Assembly: GCA_964398185.1 (NCBI GenBank)
Contig: CAYNML010000010.1
Span: forward strand, 1-64,000
Reading direction: 5' to 3'
Length of the DNA: 64,000 nt
Origin: Fen-1058 sp964398185
GTDB lineage: Bacteria > Chloroflexota > Anaerolineae > Fen-1058
Of the stretch, positions 33,109 to 41,253 are shown piece by piece (positions within the stretch are counted from its first letter, which is position 1; each line of letters opens with the position of its first letter). The position numbers were made by a program, and so were the translations under genes. Under the pieces are notes generated by a model. The model made no database searches. It was not told where the DNA came from and was given only the letters and a program-made list of their open reading frames with translations.

Positions 33109-35103
33109 ATGCAACCAACCCGCTACCCCATCAATTTTCACGAGTTGTATGCCAACTGGCGGCGCTTCGTCGAACAGGGCGAGCTGGACGACCAGGTCGA
33201 TCCGCTGGTGGCCATGTCGTGGCAGCGCTGCCGGCGCAAGCACAACCCCTACACCGACGGCAATTTGCCCCACATCACCGAGGATGCCCTGCAGGCGCTG
33301 CGTGTGCGGCAGTTTGATCTCATCGCCATTGCCCGCCCCTTCATGGAAGACATCTATCAGTGTGTCGAGCATTCCGGTTATCTGGTGGTGTTGCTGGACG
33401 CCACCGGTTGTGTGCTGGACGTGCTGGGCGATCCGCAGGTGTCTGAGCAAGTGAGGGCGCTGGGTCTCGCGCCCGGGGTGTATTGGGGCGAAGAACAGGC
33501 CGGCACCAACGCCTTTGGCCTGGCGCTGCTGGAGCGGAGCGCCGTGCAGGTGGTGGGGGCGGAGCATCTCTTTCTGCGCTTCCACGCGTTGACGGCGTCT
33601 GCCGCGCCGGTCTTTGGGGCGCAGGGACATCCGATCGGGATTGTGGGGATGGCCGGGCTGGTGCGTCACAGCGATGTGCACACGCTGGCCATTGTGCACG
33701 CGGCGGCGCGCGCCATCGAGAGCCAGATGCAGGCTGAGAAGTTGTTCAAGGATATGAACCTGCAGCGCACCCAGCTGTCCACCATTCTGGAAGCCATCAG
33801 CGACGGGTTGGTGGTCTGCGACGCCAACGGCATCATCACGCACCTCAACTCCGAGGCTGCCCAGCTGCTCAATCTCAAGCCGGAAACGGTCGTAGGGCGG
33901 CCACTGAGCGAATACGTCGATCTGCCTGAGCTGGTGCAGCAGGCGCGCCGCACGCAACAGGCCTTAACCGATGTGGAGGTGACGTTTCAAGTCCGAGGGA
34001 TGCAAGTGGGTTCTCTGGTGAGTCTGTATGCCATTAACCGGGAGGACGGCAAGGAAGCCGACGGCTTCATTTTGACGCTGCGGCGCATCGAGCAGGTGCA
34101 CCGGCTGGTGCAGCGCATGGTGGGCGGCCGTTCGCCGCTGTTCACGTTGAGCGCCTTTGTGGGCGAATCGACGTTGGCGAACCAGGTGCGGCGGCAGGCG
34201 CAGGCCGCGGCGCGCAATCAGTCGCCGGTGCTGATTCAGGGCGAGACCGGCACGGGCAAAGGCGTCATCGCGCGCGCTGTCCACAATGAGGGCACCCGCG
34301 CCGACGGGCCGTTCGTCAGCGTCAACTGCCGTGCCCTGCCGCGCGATCTGGTCATCGGCGAGTTTCTGGGGTTTGAGGCGGGCGTGTTGCGCGGCTCACA
34401 GGGCCAGCCCAGCAAGTTCGAACTGGCGCACGGCGGCACACTGCATCTGGAAGAGGTGGACGCATTGCCGCTGGAGATGCAGGGCGCACTGCTGCGCGTC
34501 ATCGACTCCGGCGAGGTGATGCGCCTGGGCGGTTCGCGCGTGATTCCGGTGGATGTGCGCTTCATCGTGTCGGCCACGGCCAATCTGGAGCGGCACGTCA
34601 TCAACGGTGAGTTCCGCGCCGACTTGTTCTATGCGCTGAGCCGCATCGCGATTCACCTGCCGGCGCTGCGCGATCGGGTGGTTGATCTGCCCCTCATCGT
34701 GAATGCCACACTCGATCGGTTACGGCGGCAAACGGGACGGCGGGTGGAGATTTCCAGTGAGGCCCTGTCGTTGCTGCGGCGCTATCGCTGGCCGGGTAAT
34801 GTACGCGAGTTGGAGAATGCGCTGGAACGCGCCGCCGTGCTGGCCGATTCGGGCGTCATTGAAGCGAAACATCTGCCGGATTCGATCCGGGGTCGGGGGT
34901 GGCCGGGTGAGCCGATCGAACGTGTGCCGGCCATGCACGAGGCCGAATATGAGGCGATCCTGCGGGCGGCGTCGGCCTGCCAGGGGAACCTCACCAAGAT
35001 GGCGGAGATGCTGGGCATTGGTCGCACGACTCTGTGGCGGAAAATCAAGGCGGGCAACATCCGCGTGGAAGATTTCCGCCGGCCGATGGGCGCACGCAAG
35101 TGA
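33109..35103 (+). CDS. DhaR/AcoR-like AAA+ transcriptional activator lacking the sigma-54 loop
   Basis: A 664-residue regulator: a GAF domain (about 60-205), PAS (about 215-320, STILEAISDGLVVCDANGII), an AAA+ domain (about 345-570) with Walker A GETGTGKG near residue 378, and a Fis-type helix-turn-helix at the end (LTKMAEMLGIGRTTLWRKI). Where sigma-54 activators have GAFTGA, this protein reads GFEAGVLRG (about residue 421), so it probably does not work with sigma-54. E. coli DhaR, which acts at a sigma-70 promoter and is controlled by DhaK and DhaL, has the same GAF-PAS-AAA-Fis layout. Position upstream of glpF, dhaK and dhaL supports a DhaR role. Confidence 0.88.
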   Translation: MQPTRYPINFHELYANWRRFVEQGELDDQVDPLVAMSWQRCRRKHNPYTDGNLPHITEDALQALRVRQFDLIAIARPFMEDIYQCVEHSGYLVVLLDATGCVLDVLGDPQVSEQVRALGLAPGVYWGEEQAGTNAFGLALLERSAVQVVGAEHLFLRFHALTASAAPVFGAQGHPIGIVGMAGLVRHSDVHTLAIVHAAARAIESQMQAEKLFKDMNLQRTQLSTILEAISDGLVVCDANGIITHLNSEAAQLLNLKPETVVGRPLSEYVDLPELVQQARRTQQALTDVEVTFQVRGMQVGSLVSLYAINREDGKEADGFILTLRRIEQVHRLVQRMVGGRSPLFTLSAFVGESTLANQVRRQAQAAARNQSPVLIQGETGTGKGVIARAVHNEGTRADGPFVSVNCRALPRDLVIGEFLGFEAGVLRGSQGQPSKFELAHGGTLHLEEVDALPLEMQGALLRVIDSGEVMRLGGSRVIPVDVRFIVSATANLERHVINGEFRADLFYALSRIAIHLPALRDRVVDLPLIVNATLDRLRRQTGRRVEISSEALSLLRRYRWPGNVRELENALERAAVLADSGVIEAKHLPDSIRGRGWPGEPIERVPAMHEAEYEAILRAASACQGNLTKMAEMLGIGRTTLWRKIKAGNIRVEDFRRPMGARK

Positions 35104-35109
35104 GAAAAA

Positions 35110-35171
35110 AGAAACCGGGTTTCTCCGGGACAAACGTTCGCTTCCATTTGGAATGTAGAAATCCGGTTTCT
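35110..35171. repeat. 62-bp palindromic element, copy 2
   Basis: Same ends (AGAAACCGGGTTTCT and AGAAATCCGGTTTCT), same TTCCATTTGG centre and same 62-bp length as the copy at 10439-10500, about 80 percent identical by eye. It lies seven bases after the stop of the DhaR-like gene. Confidence 0.85.
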
Positions 35172-35323
35172 GCCGGCCTGTCAAGATTATTCTGTCCGTA
35201 TTTCTGCGTAACGCGCACAAGCCGCCGTTGTTCGTTCCACAATTCACCTACAAGCCCCCATTTCATTTTGAAACAGCAGTTTCTTAACACTATCCCACTG
35301 TGAAACAATTCTAACCGAATAAG

Positions 35324-35353
35324 TTGACATGACATCTCAGGTCATGATATACC
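35324..35353 (+). promoter_or_regulatory. Promoter with internal dyad upstream of the glpF leader
   Basis: TTGACA (35324-35329), 18-nt spacer, TATACC (35348-35353). The dyad CATGAC (35328-35333) / GTCATG (35341-35346) fills the spacer and is a candidate operator. This is the likely start of the glycerol operon transcript. Confidence 0.75.
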
Positions 35354-35359
35354 CATAGA

Positions 35360-35568
35360 CGTTGTGCCTGTGCATACGCTGGCAGGCTGTGTGGCTGTCA
35401 ACTGCCGTGACGCGAGGATGGCAATGCAGCAGATCTCAACCGCGAGGCCGTGGTGTCTGAAGTTGGGATGGGCGAAAAACCGCCAGGGCTGGCAGGCTAG
35501 CTGGTGCACGAGGCTGACATCGTGAAGCGCTGTCGCTGAGCTGAAGCTTGGCAGGCGCTTTTTTGTTG
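35360..35568 (+). ncRNA. Structured leader or small RNA ending in a strong terminator, upstream of glpF
   Basis: The region between the promoter and 35568 is non-coding, GC-rich and rich in complementary segments: GGCG-AAAAAC-CGCC (35471-35484) and three near copies of CTGGCAGGC (about 35379, 35490 and 35549). It ends with AAGCGCTGTC (35525-35534) pairing with GGCAGGCGCTT (35550-35560) and then TTTTT. GTGCCTG near the 5' end (35364-35370) can also pair with CAGGCGC of the terminator stem, giving an alternative fold. This is the architecture of a transcription-attenuating riboswitch or of a stand-alone RNA of about 200 nt. I could not match it to a known riboswitch class. The remaining 165 nt to the glpF start hold no convincing gene. 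Confidence 0.55.
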
Positions 35569-35732
35569 TGTGCTGCGGATTCTTTTTGGTTCATGAGCCG
35601 CGTCGCAGAAGTTCAACGAGAAAGGAGGCCGTTTGCGGAGGTAACCTACTTACTTCGCCGGAGCAGTTTCGACCCCGTGTTTCGCGCGTGATTCAACACC
35701 CATCTCAAACACGTTTTCTGGAGGAAAACAAC

Positions 35733-36446
35733 ATGAACGTCGGAACAATCTTGATCTCTGAGATCATCGGCACGATGCTGCTGATCCTGTTGGGCGATGG
35801 CGTGGTTGCCAACGTGGTATTGAGCAAGACCAAGGGCAACAGCAGTGGCTGGATTGTCATCACGTGGGCGTGGGCGATGGCGGTCTTTGTGGGTGCGTAT
35901 TCCTCAGTCGCATTGGGCGGCGGCGCGCACTTGAATCCGGCGGTGACAGTGGGCCTCGTCATTGCTGGCGCGGTTCCCGCGGGCGATGCGATCTGGTACA
36001 TCGTCGGGGCGTTCATCGGCGCGATGATCGGCGCGTTCCTGGTGTGGTTGCACTACTATCCGCACTGGGCCGCCACGTCTGATCCGGGTTTGAAACTGGC
36101 AGTATTCAGCACTGGCCCGGCCATTCGCAACACTGCCCTGAACCTGATTTCGGAAATCATCGGCACCTTTGTGCTGATGTTCGCCATCCTGGCCATCCCC
36201 AAGGTCTGGACGTTGCCCGGCCCGTTTACGGTTGCTCTGGCGGTGTTGGTGATTGGTCTGGCGCTGGGCGGTACCACGGGCTATGCCATTAACCCGGCCC
36301 GCGATCTGGGCCCGCGCATCATGCACGCCATTCTGCCGATCCCCGGCAAGGGCAGCAGCGATTGGGGCTATTCGTGGATTCCGGTGGTCGGCCCGATTAT
36401 CGGCGCCGCTATCGCCGCGTTGCTGTGGGGCGTGCTGCCAAAGTAG
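35733..36446 (+). CDS. glpF: Glycerol facilitator (aquaglyceroporin)
   Basis: A 237-residue MIP-family channel. Both pore motifs are present, HLNPAVTVG and INPARDLGPR; the Asp after the second NPAR marks the glycerol-conducting subgroup. Six helices and two half-helices fit the length. Start 35733 has GGAGG ten bases upstream. It heads the genes for dihydroxyacetone kinase and glycerol kinase, so it brings glycerol into the cell. Expression is probably set by the DhaR-like activator and by the structured leader upstream. Confidence 0.93.
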   Translation: MNVGTILISEIIGTMLLILLGDGVVANVVLSKTKGNSSGWIVITWAWAMAVFVGAYSSVALGGGAHLNPAVTVGLVIAGAVPAGDAIWYIVGAFIGAMIGAFLVWLHYYPHWAATSDPGLKLAVFSTGPAIRNTALNLISEIIGTFVLMFAILAIPKVWTLPGPFTVALAVLVIGLALGGTTGYAINPARDLGPRIMHAILPIPGKGSSDWGYSWIPVVGPIIGAAIAALLWGVLPK

Positions 36447-36484
36447 TCTGATCTAATCAGCAAAGTGTTGGGTTGGGTGTGAAC

Positions 36485-36532
36485 GTTAGAGGTTAGACGA
36501 CCGGTGCAGACGGCAACGATCTAACCTCTAAC
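36485..36532. repeat. Perfect 13-bp hairpin repeat between glpF and dhaK
   Basis: GTTAGAGGTTAGA (36485-36497) pairs with TCTAACCTCTAAC (36520-36532). Each arm is a repeat of GTTAGA/GGTTAGA words, like the other short-word hairpins. Confidence 0.8.
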
Positions 36533-36575
36533 CCTGAACGCCCTCTCACGAAGACTGTGTACAAGGAGACTCACC

Positions 36576-37577
36576 ATGAAGAAACTGATCAACAAACCGG
36601 AAGATGTTGTGGTTGAAGAACTGAAGGGCATCGAGTACGCCCACCCTGATCTGGTCAAGATTCACTACGAGCCCAACTTTGTCTATCGCGCCGATGCGCC
36701 GGTGAAGAACAAAGTTGCCATTGTGTCGGGCGGCGGTTCGGGCCATGAGCCGATGCACGGCGGTTTTGTGGGCATGGGCATGCTGGATGCGGCCTGCCCC
36801 GGCGCGGTGTTCACCAGCCCCACGCCCGATCAGATGCTGGAAGCGACCAAGATGGTCAACGGCGGCAAGGGTGTGCTGCACATCGTCAAGAACTACACCG
36901 GCGACATCATGAACTTCGAAATGGCGGCCGATCTGGCGCGCGCCGAAGGGATTGAAGTGGAAGCGGTGGTCACCAACGACGACGTGGCCGTGCAGGACAG
37001 CCTGTACACCGCGGGCCGCCGGGGTGTGGGCATCACCGTTATCGCCGAGAAGATCTGCGGCGCGGCGGCCGAAGAAGGCCGCTCGTTGAAGGAAGTGGCC
37101 GATGTCTGCCGCAAGGTCAACGGCTGGGGCCGCAGCATGGGCATGGCCCTCACCTCGTGCACGGTGCCGCATGCCGGCAAGCCCACCTTCGATCTGCCGG
37201 AAGATGAGATGGAGATCGGCATCGGCATTCACGGCGAGCCGGGCCGCACGCGCATGAAGTTGAAGAGCGCCGACGAAGTAACGGCCATGCTGATGGAACC
37301 GATCATCAACGATCTGCCGTACAAGGCCGGCGACGAGGTGCTGCTGTTTGTCAACAGCATGGGCGGCACGCCGCTGGTGGAGCTGTACATCATCTATCGC
37401 AAGGCCTATGAGCTTGCCACCAAGGCCGGTCTCAAGGTCGCGCGGAACCTGATCGGGCCGTACATCACCTCGCTGGAGATGGCGGGCTGCTCGATTACGC
37501 TGTTGAAGCTGGACGATGATTTGACCAAACTGTGGGACGCGCCGGTGAAGACGCCGGGCCTGCGCTGGGGAGTATAA
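36576..37577 (+). CDS. dhaK: Dihydroxyacetone kinase subunit DhaK
   Basis: A 333-residue protein that binds dihydroxyacetone covalently as a hemiaminal and presents it for phosphorylation. The substrate-binding His219 lies in GIHGEPGR, matching His218 of E. coli DhaK; GGGSGHEPMHGGFVG and NYTGDIMNFEMA are also conserved. Length fits the PTS-dependent DhaK type rather than the ATP-dependent fused kinase. AAGGAG lies nine bases before the ATG. It forms a unit with dhaL, whose start is four bases past the dhaK stop, and with the DhaM fusion at 43409. Confidence 0.95.
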   Translation: MKKLINKPEDVVVEELKGIEYAHPDLVKIHYEPNFVYRADAPVKNKVAIVSGGGSGHEPMHGGFVGMGMLDAACPGAVFTSPTPDQMLEATKMVNGGKGVLHIVKNYTGDIMNFEMAADLARAEGIEVEAVVTNDDVAVQDSLYTAGRRGVGITVIAEKICGAAAEEGRSLKEVADVCRKVNGWGRSMGMALTSCTVPHAGKPTFDLPEDEMEIGIGIHGEPGRTRMKLKSADEVTAMLMEPIINDLPYKAGDEVLLFVNSMGGTPLVELYIIYRKAYELATKAGLKVARNLIGPYITSLEMAGCSITLLKLDDDLTKLWDAPVKTPGLRWGV

Positions 37578-37581
37578 CCTC

Positions 37582-38214
37582 ATGACGATCACGCGTGACG
37601 ATGTCATCAGCTGGCTGAATGAATGCGGACGGGTCATCGCCGAGAACAAAGACTACCTGACGCAGCTGGACTCGGCCATCGGCGATGCCGACCACGGCGC
37701 CAACATGGACCGCGGCTTCAAGGCGGCGCTGGCCAAACTGCCCAGCGTCGCCGACAAGGACATCGGCACGCTGTTCAAATCGGTCGGCATGACGCTGGTG
37801 CAGACCGTGGGCGGCGCGGGCGGTCCGTTGTACGGCACGTTCTTCATGCAAGCCGGCACACCCACGGCTAACAAGCTGGAACTGACCGTCGGTGATTGGT
37901 CGGCGGCGTTGGAGGCGGCGCTGAACGGCGTAGTGGCGCGCGGCAAGGCGCAGCTGGGTGACAAGACCATGGTCGATGCGCTGACCCCGGCCTTGAGCGC
38001 GCTGAAGCAAGCCGTGAACGACGGCGCCGATCAGAATGAATGCCTGCGCCGATCGGCCTCGGCGGCCGAACAAGGCATGAAGGATACCATTCCGCTGGTC
38101 GCCAAGAAGGGCCGCGCTTCCTATCTGGGTGAACGGAGTGCCGGCCATCAAGACCCGGGAGCGACGTCGTCGTATTTGCTGCTGAAAGCGGCGGCGGACA
38201 TCTGGGCGAAGTAA
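37582..38214 (+). CDS. dhaL: Dihydroxyacetone kinase subunit DhaL (ADP-binding)
   Basis: A 210-residue subunit that holds ADP/ATP as a cofactor and passes phosphate from DhaM to dihydroxyacetone on DhaK. The nucleotide and Mg site is in LDSAIGDADHGANMDRGF, and GGAGGPLYGTFF and YLGERSAGHQDPGATSS are family hallmarks. In E. coli, DhaL-ADP also activates DhaR, so the DhaR-like protein at 33109 may sense it. Followed by a 97-nt spacer and glpK. Confidence 0.95.
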   Translation: MTITRDDVISWLNECGRVIAENKDYLTQLDSAIGDADHGANMDRGFKAALAKLPSVADKDIGTLFKSVGMTLVQTVGGAGGPLYGTFFMQAGTPTANKLELTVGDWSAALEAALNGVVARGKAQLGDKTMVDALTPALSALKQAVNDGADQNECLRRSASAAEQGMKDTIPLVAKKGRASYLGERSAGHQDPGATSSYLLLKAAADIWAK

Positions 38215-38311
38215 CACCACAGCACCAATGAACCCGCCGGGGCCGGGAAAACCAATCGGGTTGGCCGACCCCGCACCCTTTAACCACCAACATCCCTCAG
38301 GAGGCAATCGA

Positions 38312-39808
38312 ATGACTAAGTATGTAGGCGCAGTCGATCAGGGTACCACCAGCACCCGTTTTATGATTTTCAATCACGAAGGCCAGGTGGTCGGCATCGA
38401 TCAGAAAGAGCACGAGCAGATCTATCCCAAGCCCGGTTGGGTGGAGCACAACCCGATGGAGATCTGGGAGCGCACGCAAGAGGTCATCGCCGGGGCGCTG
38501 AAGAAGTACAACATTGCTGCGGCTGATCTGGCCGCGGTGGGTGTGACCAACCAGCGCGAGACCACCGTGGTGTGGGAGAAGGCCACCGGCAAGCCGGTCT
38601 ATAACGCCATCGTGTGGCAGGACACCCGCACGGACACGATCTGCAACGAGCTGGCCAAGGACGGCGGGCAGGATCGCTTCCGGACCAAGGTGGGTCTGCC
38701 GCTGGCGACCTACTTCTCCGGCCCCAAGGTGAAATGGATTCTGGACAATGTGCCCGGTGTGCGCGAGAAGGCCGAGAAGGGTGAAGTGCTGTTCGGCAAC
38801 ATCGACACGTGGGTGATCTGGAATCTGACGGGTGGCCCCAATGGCGGCGTGCATGTGACCGATGTGTCCAATGCCAGCCGCACCATGCTGATGAATCTGG
38901 AGACGCTGGACTGGGATCCGGATATGCTCAAGGTGATGGGGATTCCCAAGGCCATGCTGCCCAAGGTCATGGCGTCGAGCGCGGTCTACGGCAATGCCAC
39001 GGGCGTGCTCAACGGCATCCCCGTCGCGGGCGACCTGGGCGATCAGCAGGCGGCGCTGTTCGGGCAGACATGCTTCAGCCCTGGCGAAGCCAAGAACACT
39101 TACGGCACCGGCTGCTTCATGCTGTTGAACACCGGCACCAAGCCTGTGCAGTCGAAGAACGGCCTGTTGACCACGCTGGGCTACAAGATCGGCGATCAGG
39201 CCGCGGTGTACTGCCTGGAAGGCTCCATCGCCATCACCGGCGCGCTGGTGCAGTGGCTGCGTGACAACCTGCGCCTCTTCGACTTCTCGAAGCACGTGGA
39301 GGACTATGCCCGCGCGGTCGAGGACAGCGGCGGTATCTACTTTGTGCCCGCCTTCTCCGGTCTGTTCGCGCCGTACTGGAAGAGCGATGCGCGCGGCGCC
39401 ATCGTGGGCTTGACCCGCTTCGTCAACAAAGGCCACATCGCGCGCGCGGCGCTGGAAGCCACCGCGTATCAGACCCGCGAAGTGCTGGACGCGATGAACG
39501 CCGATTCCGGCGTGGCGCTGACGGCGCTGAAGGTTGACGGCGGCATGGTCTACAACAACCTGCTGATGCAGTTCCAGGCCGACATCCTGGGCGTCCCCGT
39601 GATTCGCCCGGTGGTCGCCGAGACCACGGCGTTGGGCGCGGCCTATGCGGCCGGCCTGGCCGTGGGCTACTGGAAGGCCGTGGAAGACCTGCGCGCCAAC
39701 TGGGGCAAGGACAAGGAATGGGATCCCAAGATGGACGCGGACACCCGCGCCAAGCTGTATAAGGGTTGGAAGAAGGCCGTGACCCGCACCTTCGATTGGG
39801 TCGAATAA
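38312..39808 (+). CDS. glpK: Glycerol kinase
   Basis: A 498-residue FGGY-family kinase converting glycerol and ATP to glycerol 3-phosphate. MTKYVGAVDQGTTSTRF opens domain I; TNQRETTVVWEK, GDQQAALFGQ, YGTGCF and the C-terminal VDGGMVYNNLLMQFQADILG are diagnostic. The start at 38312 follows CAGGAGG. Having glpK beside dhaKL means that glycerol can be phosphorylated directly, and dihydroxyacetone handled separately. A 16-bp hairpin with T4 follows the stop, so the next gene probably has its own promoter. Confidence 0.96.
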   Translation: MTKYVGAVDQGTTSTRFMIFNHEGQVVGIDQKEHEQIYPKPGWVEHNPMEIWERTQEVIAGALKKYNIAAADLAAVGVTNQRETTVVWEKATGKPVYNAIVWQDTRTDTICNELAKDGGQDRFRTKVGLPLATYFSGPKVKWILDNVPGVREKAEKGEVLFGNIDTWVIWNLTGGPNGGVHVTDVSNASRTMLMNLETLDWDPDMLKVMGIPKAMLPKVMASSAVYGNATGVLNGIPVAGDLGDQQAALFGQTCFSPGEAKNTYGTGCFMLLNTGTKPVQSKNGLLTTLGYKIGDQAAVYCLEGSIAITGALVQWLRDNLRLFDFSKHVEDYARAVEDSGGIYFVPAFSGLFAPYWKSDARGAIVGLTRFVNKGHIARAALEATAYQTREVLDAMNADSGVALTALKVDGGMVYNNLLMQFQADILGVPVIRPVVAETTALGAAYAAGLAVGYWKAVEDLRANWGKDKEWDPKMDADTRAKLYKGWKKAVTRTFDWVE

Positions 39809-39819
39809 TCCTCGCTGTG

Positions 39820-39882
39820 GGTGGAACACCGATCGCCCTCCGTGCGTCCGCACGCAAACACCCGATCGGTGTTCCACCTTTT
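39820..39882 (+). terminator. Intrinsic terminator after glpK
   Basis: GGTGGAACACCGATCG (39820-39835) pairs perfectly with CGATCGGTGTTCCACC (39863-39878), followed by TTTT. The loop contains a second small hairpin, CGTGCG/CGCACG. Confidence 0.88.
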
Positions 39883-39903
39883 GCAGGTTCTGGATTGGCC
39901 TCC

Positions 39904-39932
39904 TTGTTTGAAAGATGAGAAACCTTTAAGGT
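39904..39932 (+). promoter_or_regulatory. Probable promoter of the glpA-sdhBCD-like unit
   Basis: TTGTTT (39904-39909), 17-nt spacer, TAAGGT (39927-39932), about 65 nt before ATG 39997, which has GAGGAG upstream. Confidence 0.45.
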
Positions 39933-39996
39933 CGATCGGGTAAAGTCTGAGTGGGTTGTGAAGATCAGTAAATTTTGTTGATGAGGAGCAGTCGGG

Positions 39997-41160
39997 ATGC
40001 AGAAGAAATATCACGTCATCGTCATCGGCGCCGGATCGACCGGCACCGCCACCGCGCATGATCTGGCGCTGCGCGGCCTGCAAGTCACCGTGATCGAACG
40101 CGGCGAGATTGCGTCCGGCACGACGGGGCGCAACCACTGTCTGCTGCACAGCGGCGGGCGCTATGCCGTGACCGATCACGAGGGCGCAGTGGAGTGCATC
40201 GAAGAAAACATGATTTTGCGCAAGATCATGCTGGATGGTCTGGAACTCAACGATGGTTTATTTGTGGCGCTCGACGAGTCTGACATGGCCTTCAAGGAAA
40301 CCTTCCTGGCCAATTGCGAAGAGTGCCACATCCCGGCGCGTGAGATTTCTGTGAAACGCGCCCTGGAAATTGAGCCGTACCTGAATCCGAAACTTCTCGG
40401 GGCGGTGCAAGTCCCCGATGGTGTCTTTGATCCTTATCGGTTCTGTCTGTCATTTTTGGCCACGGCCAAGAAGAACGGTGCAACAGTTCTGCCGTATCAC
40501 GAAGTCACCGGGCTGCTGATGTCGGGCAAGGCGGTGAGCGGCGTCAAGGTGCGCGATCATCGGACTGAAAAAGAGTACGAGATCGGCGCGGACCTCGTCG
40601 TGAATGCCACCGGCCCGTGGGCGGGACAGATCGCCGCTTTCGCCAACGTCGATGTGCCGGTGCTGCCGACGGCGGGCGTGATGGTCTCGGTCTCAAAGCG
40701 CCTGAATCAGATGGTGGTCAATCGCCTGAACAAGCCGCACGACGGCGACATCGTGGTGCCGCAGCGCATGACGTCCATCATCGGCACGTCGTCGTGGAAA
40801 GTTGACGATGCCAACGCCATCAAGATTCCGCAAGAGCACGTTGACAAGATGATCGATTACGGCGAGAAAATGATTCCGGCCCTGCGCCATAATCCCATCC
40901 GCGGCGTGATGGTGGTGGCCCGCCCGCTCATCGGCAAGAAGGTCGCCGACGAGCGCGAGGTGAGCCGCACCTTTGCGGCGTTCGATCACGCGCACGATGG
41001 CGTTGAGAACTTTGTCACCATCTCCGGCGGCAAGACCACCACGGCGCGCGGCATGGCCGAGGCGGTCTCCAACACCGTCTGCAAGAAGCTGGGCGTCAGC
41101 GCGGAATGCCGCACGCGCGACGTGGTGCTGGAGTCGTATCGGAACTATTACAACAATTGA
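39997..41160 (+). CDS. Glycerol-3-phosphate dehydrogenase flavoprotein, GlpA-like without the C-terminal Fe-S domain
   Basis: A 387-residue FAD enzyme of the GlpA/GlpD (DAO) family that oxidises glycerol 3-phosphate to dihydroxyacetone phosphate. The FAD motif IGAGSTGTATAHDLALRG is at the N-terminus, GTTGRNHCLLHSGGRY forms the covalent-independent flavin pocket, and NATGPWAGQIA and ISGGKTTTARGMAEAV are conserved. E. coli GlpA is about 540 residues; this one lacks the C-terminal BFD-like [2Fe-2S] part. Immediately downstream are SdhB-, SdhC- and SdhD-like genes but no GlpB or GlpC, suggesting that these carry its electrons to quinone. Start 39997 has GAGGAG upstream. Confidence 0.88.
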   Translation: MQKKYHVIVIGAGSTGTATAHDLALRGLQVTVIERGEIASGTTGRNHCLLHSGGRYAVTDHEGAVECIEENMILRKIMLDGLELNDGLFVALDESDMAFKETFLANCEECHIPAREISVKRALEIEPYLNPKLLGAVQVPDGVFDPYRFCLSFLATAKKNGATVLPYHEVTGLLMSGKAVSGVKVRDHRTEKEYEIGADLVVNATGPWAGQIAAFANVDVPVLPTAGVMVSVSKRLNQMVVNRLNKPHDGDIVVPQRMTSIIGTSSWKVDDANAIKIPQEHVDKMIDYGEKMIPALRHNPIRGVMVVARPLIGKKVADEREVSRTFAAFDHAHDGVENFVTISGGKTTTARGMAEAVSNTVCKKLGVSAECRTRDVVLESYRNYYNN

Positions 41161-41162
41161 TG

Positions 41163-41216
41163 CGTAAAACGTAATGCGTAAAACGTAATCTGCCCGTTTA
41201 CGTTTCACGTTTTACG
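41163..41216. repeat. CGTAAAACGT-word hairpin repeat
   Basis: Starts right after the glpA-like stop. CGTAAAACGT (41163-41172) pairs with ACGTTTTACG (41207-41216), with a second CGTAAAACGTAA unit inside. Same family as 2273-2326 and 7503-7525. Confidence 0.8.
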
Positions 41217-41253
41217 AGATGGGAACATCCCACCCATAACGGGGGACTGTCTC

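Noticed and set aside
33109..35103. Standard sigma-54-dependent activator
   Set aside because: The GAFTGA loop is absent, and no -24/-12 promoter was seen upstream of glpF.
35360..35568. Cobalamin, T-box, SRP or fluoride-type RNA for the glpF leader
   Set aside because: Conserved core boxes of these classes are not found; only general resemblance of short segments such as CTGGCAGG.
35568..35732. N-terminal extension of GlpF starting at 35568
   Set aside because: The extension overlaps the terminator tail, has no membrane or channel character, and a strong ribosome site precedes ATG 35733.
38297..39877. 526-codon minus-strand frame opposite glpK
   Set aside because: Shadow of a clear glycerol kinase gene; no recognisable motif.
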